Shown here: positions 6,575 to 8,403 of the stretch, one piece after another
Position numbering within the stretch: the stretch's first letter is position 1
How the letters are laid out: each line of letters begins with the position of its first letter
Source of the DNA: Pseudomonadota bacterium
Lineage (GTDB): Bacteria; Pseudomonadota; Alphaproteobacteria; ATCC43930; CGMCC-115725
Assembly: GCA_021790295.1 (NCBI GenBank)
Contig: JAJYIC010000092.1
Coordinates: 1 to 8,403, forward strand
Direction of reading: 5' to 3'
DNA length: 8,403 nt
Translations under genes and position numbers: made by a program
The notes under the pieces: model-generated
Seen by the model: the letters and a program-made list of their open reading frames with translations, nothing else
Told to the model about the DNA's origin: nothing
The model's database searches: none

Positions 6575-6591
6575 CGGGCTTTCCCCGTCAA
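6563..6591 (-). promoter_or_regulatory. Probable sigma70-type promoter for the gsp operon
   Basis: On the minus strand TTGACG (6591-6586) is followed by exactly 17 bases and then TAGGAT (6568-6563). That is five of six bases of the -35 consensus and four of six of the -10 consensus at optimal spacing. Transcription would start near 6556, leaving a leader of about 118 bases before gspF. It lies in the only intergenic region upstream of the operon in this window. In GC-rich DNA such a match is uncommon but can arise by chance. Confidence 0.5.
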
Positions 6592-6673
6592 CGCTCCCTT
6601 GCGCCTCTCGTCTGCCTTCTCCCTGCCGGCGCCTCGCCCGCGCCTCGGGAAAGGCTTCGGCGGAGCCCTCGGC

Positions 6674-8403
6674 TCATCGCACCGCGGTGACAAAGCTGCC
6701 CCAATTCGCGTATTGTCCGCGCGGATAGAGCCTCTGGTCCGGGATATATTCATTGGCCGTATAAAGGTAAGCGGTGTTCGGGTCGATGGCGGCGGCGCCA
6801 TAATCGCCCCAACGCCCGACCCCGCCCGGGCCCGGATCGGGGCAGCCGGTAAACCCGTCATCGCTGGTACTGCCCCGGGCGGAAAGGACAATGCCGCGCC
6901 GCGGGTGGAAATTGTGGAATTCGATCACCGCGGCGCCGGGAAAGGTGCCCGAATTGGCGCCGACGATCGACATCCCGATCACCCCTTGCCCGGGGTCTTT
7001 GAGGGCGATGCTCGGGTTCGTGACGTTGTAGCCCACAGGCGGGATGACATAACCCGCCGTTATCATTTTCGCGCGGAGAGCGTTCGCCCCGAGCTTCGGC
7101 TTGGCGACAAAATAAGCGAGGACATTGCCGCTTTGCCCTTTGCCGATTTTGGCCCCGGAAGGAAGCACCGCGAAAAGGTCTTCCCCTGCGAGCACGATAT
7201 TTGCCGTAAAGGCGTTGTAGCCGCCGTCGAGCTGCGGCGGCGAGGTCACGCCCTGCGACTGGCAATAGGGCCCGACGACGTTGGGTTCGGGTTCGGGCAG
7301 GGTCGCGCCATAGGCGATGCCCGGCAGGTCTGCGGTGAGGCTGGCGAGGCTTCCCGGCGCGGAGATGATCGCCCCGGTATTGGTGACGGCAATGATGCGG
7401 ATGGTGGAAGAGCCGTCGATGATATTGCGCGCTTCCATCAGATATTCGGTGCCGTTGTCGGCGCTGGCGAACGGCTGGCGCCCGGCCGGAACGGCGGGCT
7501 GCACGGCAAAATCATTGCCGGTGAAACGGACGTAAGTCGTCGAGTCTCCCGCCTCGAGCTCGCTCTTGGCAAAAACATAAAGGCCGAGGCCGGCGAATTG
7601 TTCGCTATTGGCGTTGAAGAGATCGGAGGCGATAAAATAGCCGTTGGCGTCGTAGCCGGCCTGGGGAAAGTCCGCAAGGCAGTCGCTTCCGCCGCAGCCC
7701 GAAAGATCCTTGCTGAATGCGGAGGCCTGGTAAAGATTGTAGACGCCGTTGGCGTCGCTCGTTTGGCTGACGGCGATGCCGAACCCCGAAAAGCCTTCGC
7801 CAAAGATCATCATGTCGAGAAACCAGCGCTTGCTGTGGGCGTCATAAAGCACATGCGGGTCGCTGACGAGGTAAAGCGAAGGATCGAGGTCAAAAAGGCC
7901 GTACAGCGAGACCGGGCCGCCGATGACCTTGCCGCGAGTCGTGAAAAGCTGGAGGGTGACGTTGTTGACGACAAAGACGACGCCGTTTGCAACCGCCATC
8001 CCCTGGTCCGCAGGCTCGTATTCGACGCCGCTCTGAACTTTCGCCTCGGCGCCGTCCCAGAGGCCGGTGAAGCCGCCGACGCGGTGATTCCTGCGCCGCA
8101 TCAGGGGAAAGGGCTTCACTCCCGCGAGATGCGGGAGAGCCGTAAAGGCCGCCGCGGCGGGAGCCGCGGTCAAGCCGCCGCGCGGCAAAGGATGAATCGG
8201 CTCTTCGACCGGTCGGTTCGGCGCTTCTGCTTCCAATGCATTGAGATTGGCCGCGCTGCTAGCAAAATCGCCGAGCGAGAGCCGCGCGCGCGGCAAAAGC
8301 GGCGCCGCCGCGGTGGCGAGAGGAAGCCCTAGCGTCTGTGCCCGCACCCCCGCCGCGCCGAGCAGAAGGATTGCGACCAATGCGGCGCCCCAATGGAGGC
8401 GAC
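6674..8403 (-). CDS. Exported beta-propeller-like protein of unknown function (5' end outside window)
   Basis: 575 residues are visible. The frame is open to the window edge, and the first visible residues (RLHWGAALVAILLLGAAGVRA) already form most of a signal peptide, with cleavage likely after VRA at residue 21. The true start is therefore probably just outside. An inner TTG at 8380 would cut into the signal. A Pro/Ala-rich stretch follows (to about 100). The rest is rich in Gly, Asp, Asn and aromatics, with blade-like motifs: DPHVLYD and KRWFLD (about 181-196), GIAVSQTSDANG, DFPQAGYDANGYFIASD, and RWGDYGAAAIDP then TANEY near the end (about 530-552). The RWGDY...DP...NEY pattern recurs in secreted bacterial propeller-type proteins of unknown role. 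Four cysteines (about 236, 241, 380, 520) could form disulfides after export. No catalytic motif is recognised. It may be a T2SS cargo, judging only from its signal peptide and position. Confidence 0.8.
   Translation of the reverse strand, partial: RLHWGAALVAILLLGAAGVRAQTLGLPLATAAAPLLPRARLSLGDFASSAANLNALEAEAPNRPVEEPIHPLPRGGLTAAPAAAAFTALPHLAGVKPFPLMRRRNHRVGGFTGLWDGAEAKVQSGVEYEPADQGMAVANGVVFVVNNVTLQLFTTRGKVIGGPVSLYGLFDLDPSLYLVSDPHVLYDAHSKRWFLDMMIFGEGFSGFGIAVSQTSDANGVYNLYQASAFSKDLSGCGGSDCLADFPQAGYDANGYFIASDLFNANSEQFAGLGLYVFAKSELEAGDSTTYVRFTGNDFAVQPAVPAGRQPFASADNGTEYLMEARNIIDGSSTIRIIAVTNTGAIISAPGSLASLTADLPGIAYGATLPEPEPNVVGPYCQSQGVTSPPQLDGGYNAFTANIVLAGEDLFAVLPSGAKIGKGQSGNVLAYFVAKPKLGANALRAKMITAGYVIPPVGYNVTNPSIALKDPGQGVIGMSIVGANSGTFPGAAVIEFHNFHPRRGIVLSARGSTSDDGFTGCPDPGPGGVGRWGDYGAAAIDPNTAYLYTANEYIPDQRLYPRGQYANWGSFVTAVR

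Noticed and set aside
6560..8332. Long plus-strand open frame (590 codons) opposite the propeller gene
   Set aside because: The antisense translation has no recognisable fold or motif. The minus strand encodes a clear exported protein with signal peptide and conserved motifs. Long antisense frames are common in GC-rich genes.

Overview
This window is very GC-rich (about two thirds G+C by eye), with codons ending mostly in G or C. It looks like a proteobacterial chromosome. The protein styles (lipoprotein secretin, short GspL/GspM/GspN-type subunits) suggest an alphaproteobacterium, perhaps of the Hyphomicrobiales. That placement is inference, because no rRNA, tRNA or marker gene is present.

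Every supported gene lies on the minus strand. From high to low coordinates, the window opens with the 3' part of a gene for an exported, probably beta-propeller protein (6674-8403; its start is outside the window). An intergenic stretch of about 235 bp follows, holding a good sigma70-like promoter whose -10 element sits inside an inverted repeat. After it comes a tightly packed type II secretion system (T2SS) operon: gspF (inner-membrane platform), gspH, gspI and gspJ (minor pseudopilins), a gap of 162 bp, gspL, gspM, a gspC/xpsN-like gene, and the N-terminal part of gspD (outer-membrane secretin), which runs off the low end. Most junctions overlap by 4 to 17 bases, including two ATGA stop/start overlaps, so translational coupling is likely.

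The order F-H-I-J-L-M-N-D follows the Xanthomonas xps order E-F-G-H-I-J-K-L-M-N-D, but with E, G and K absent from their expected places. GspF, L and M and the C/N protein would form the inner-membrane platform. H, I and J would form the tip of the pseudopilus. GspD would be the outer-membrane channel. The ATPase (E), major pseudopilin (G), K and the prepilin peptidase (O) must be encoded elsewhere if the system works. The exported protein next door is a reasonable candidate cargo.

Points most worth a second look: the clean loss of G between overlapping F and H; the gap where K should be; the gspM start, where a strong Shine-Dalgarno leads to TAATC instead of TAATG; the promoter/dyad ahead of gspF; and the Gly/Ala-rich insert in GspD. 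I found no RNA genes, CRISPR arrays, insertion sequences or clear mobile elements.
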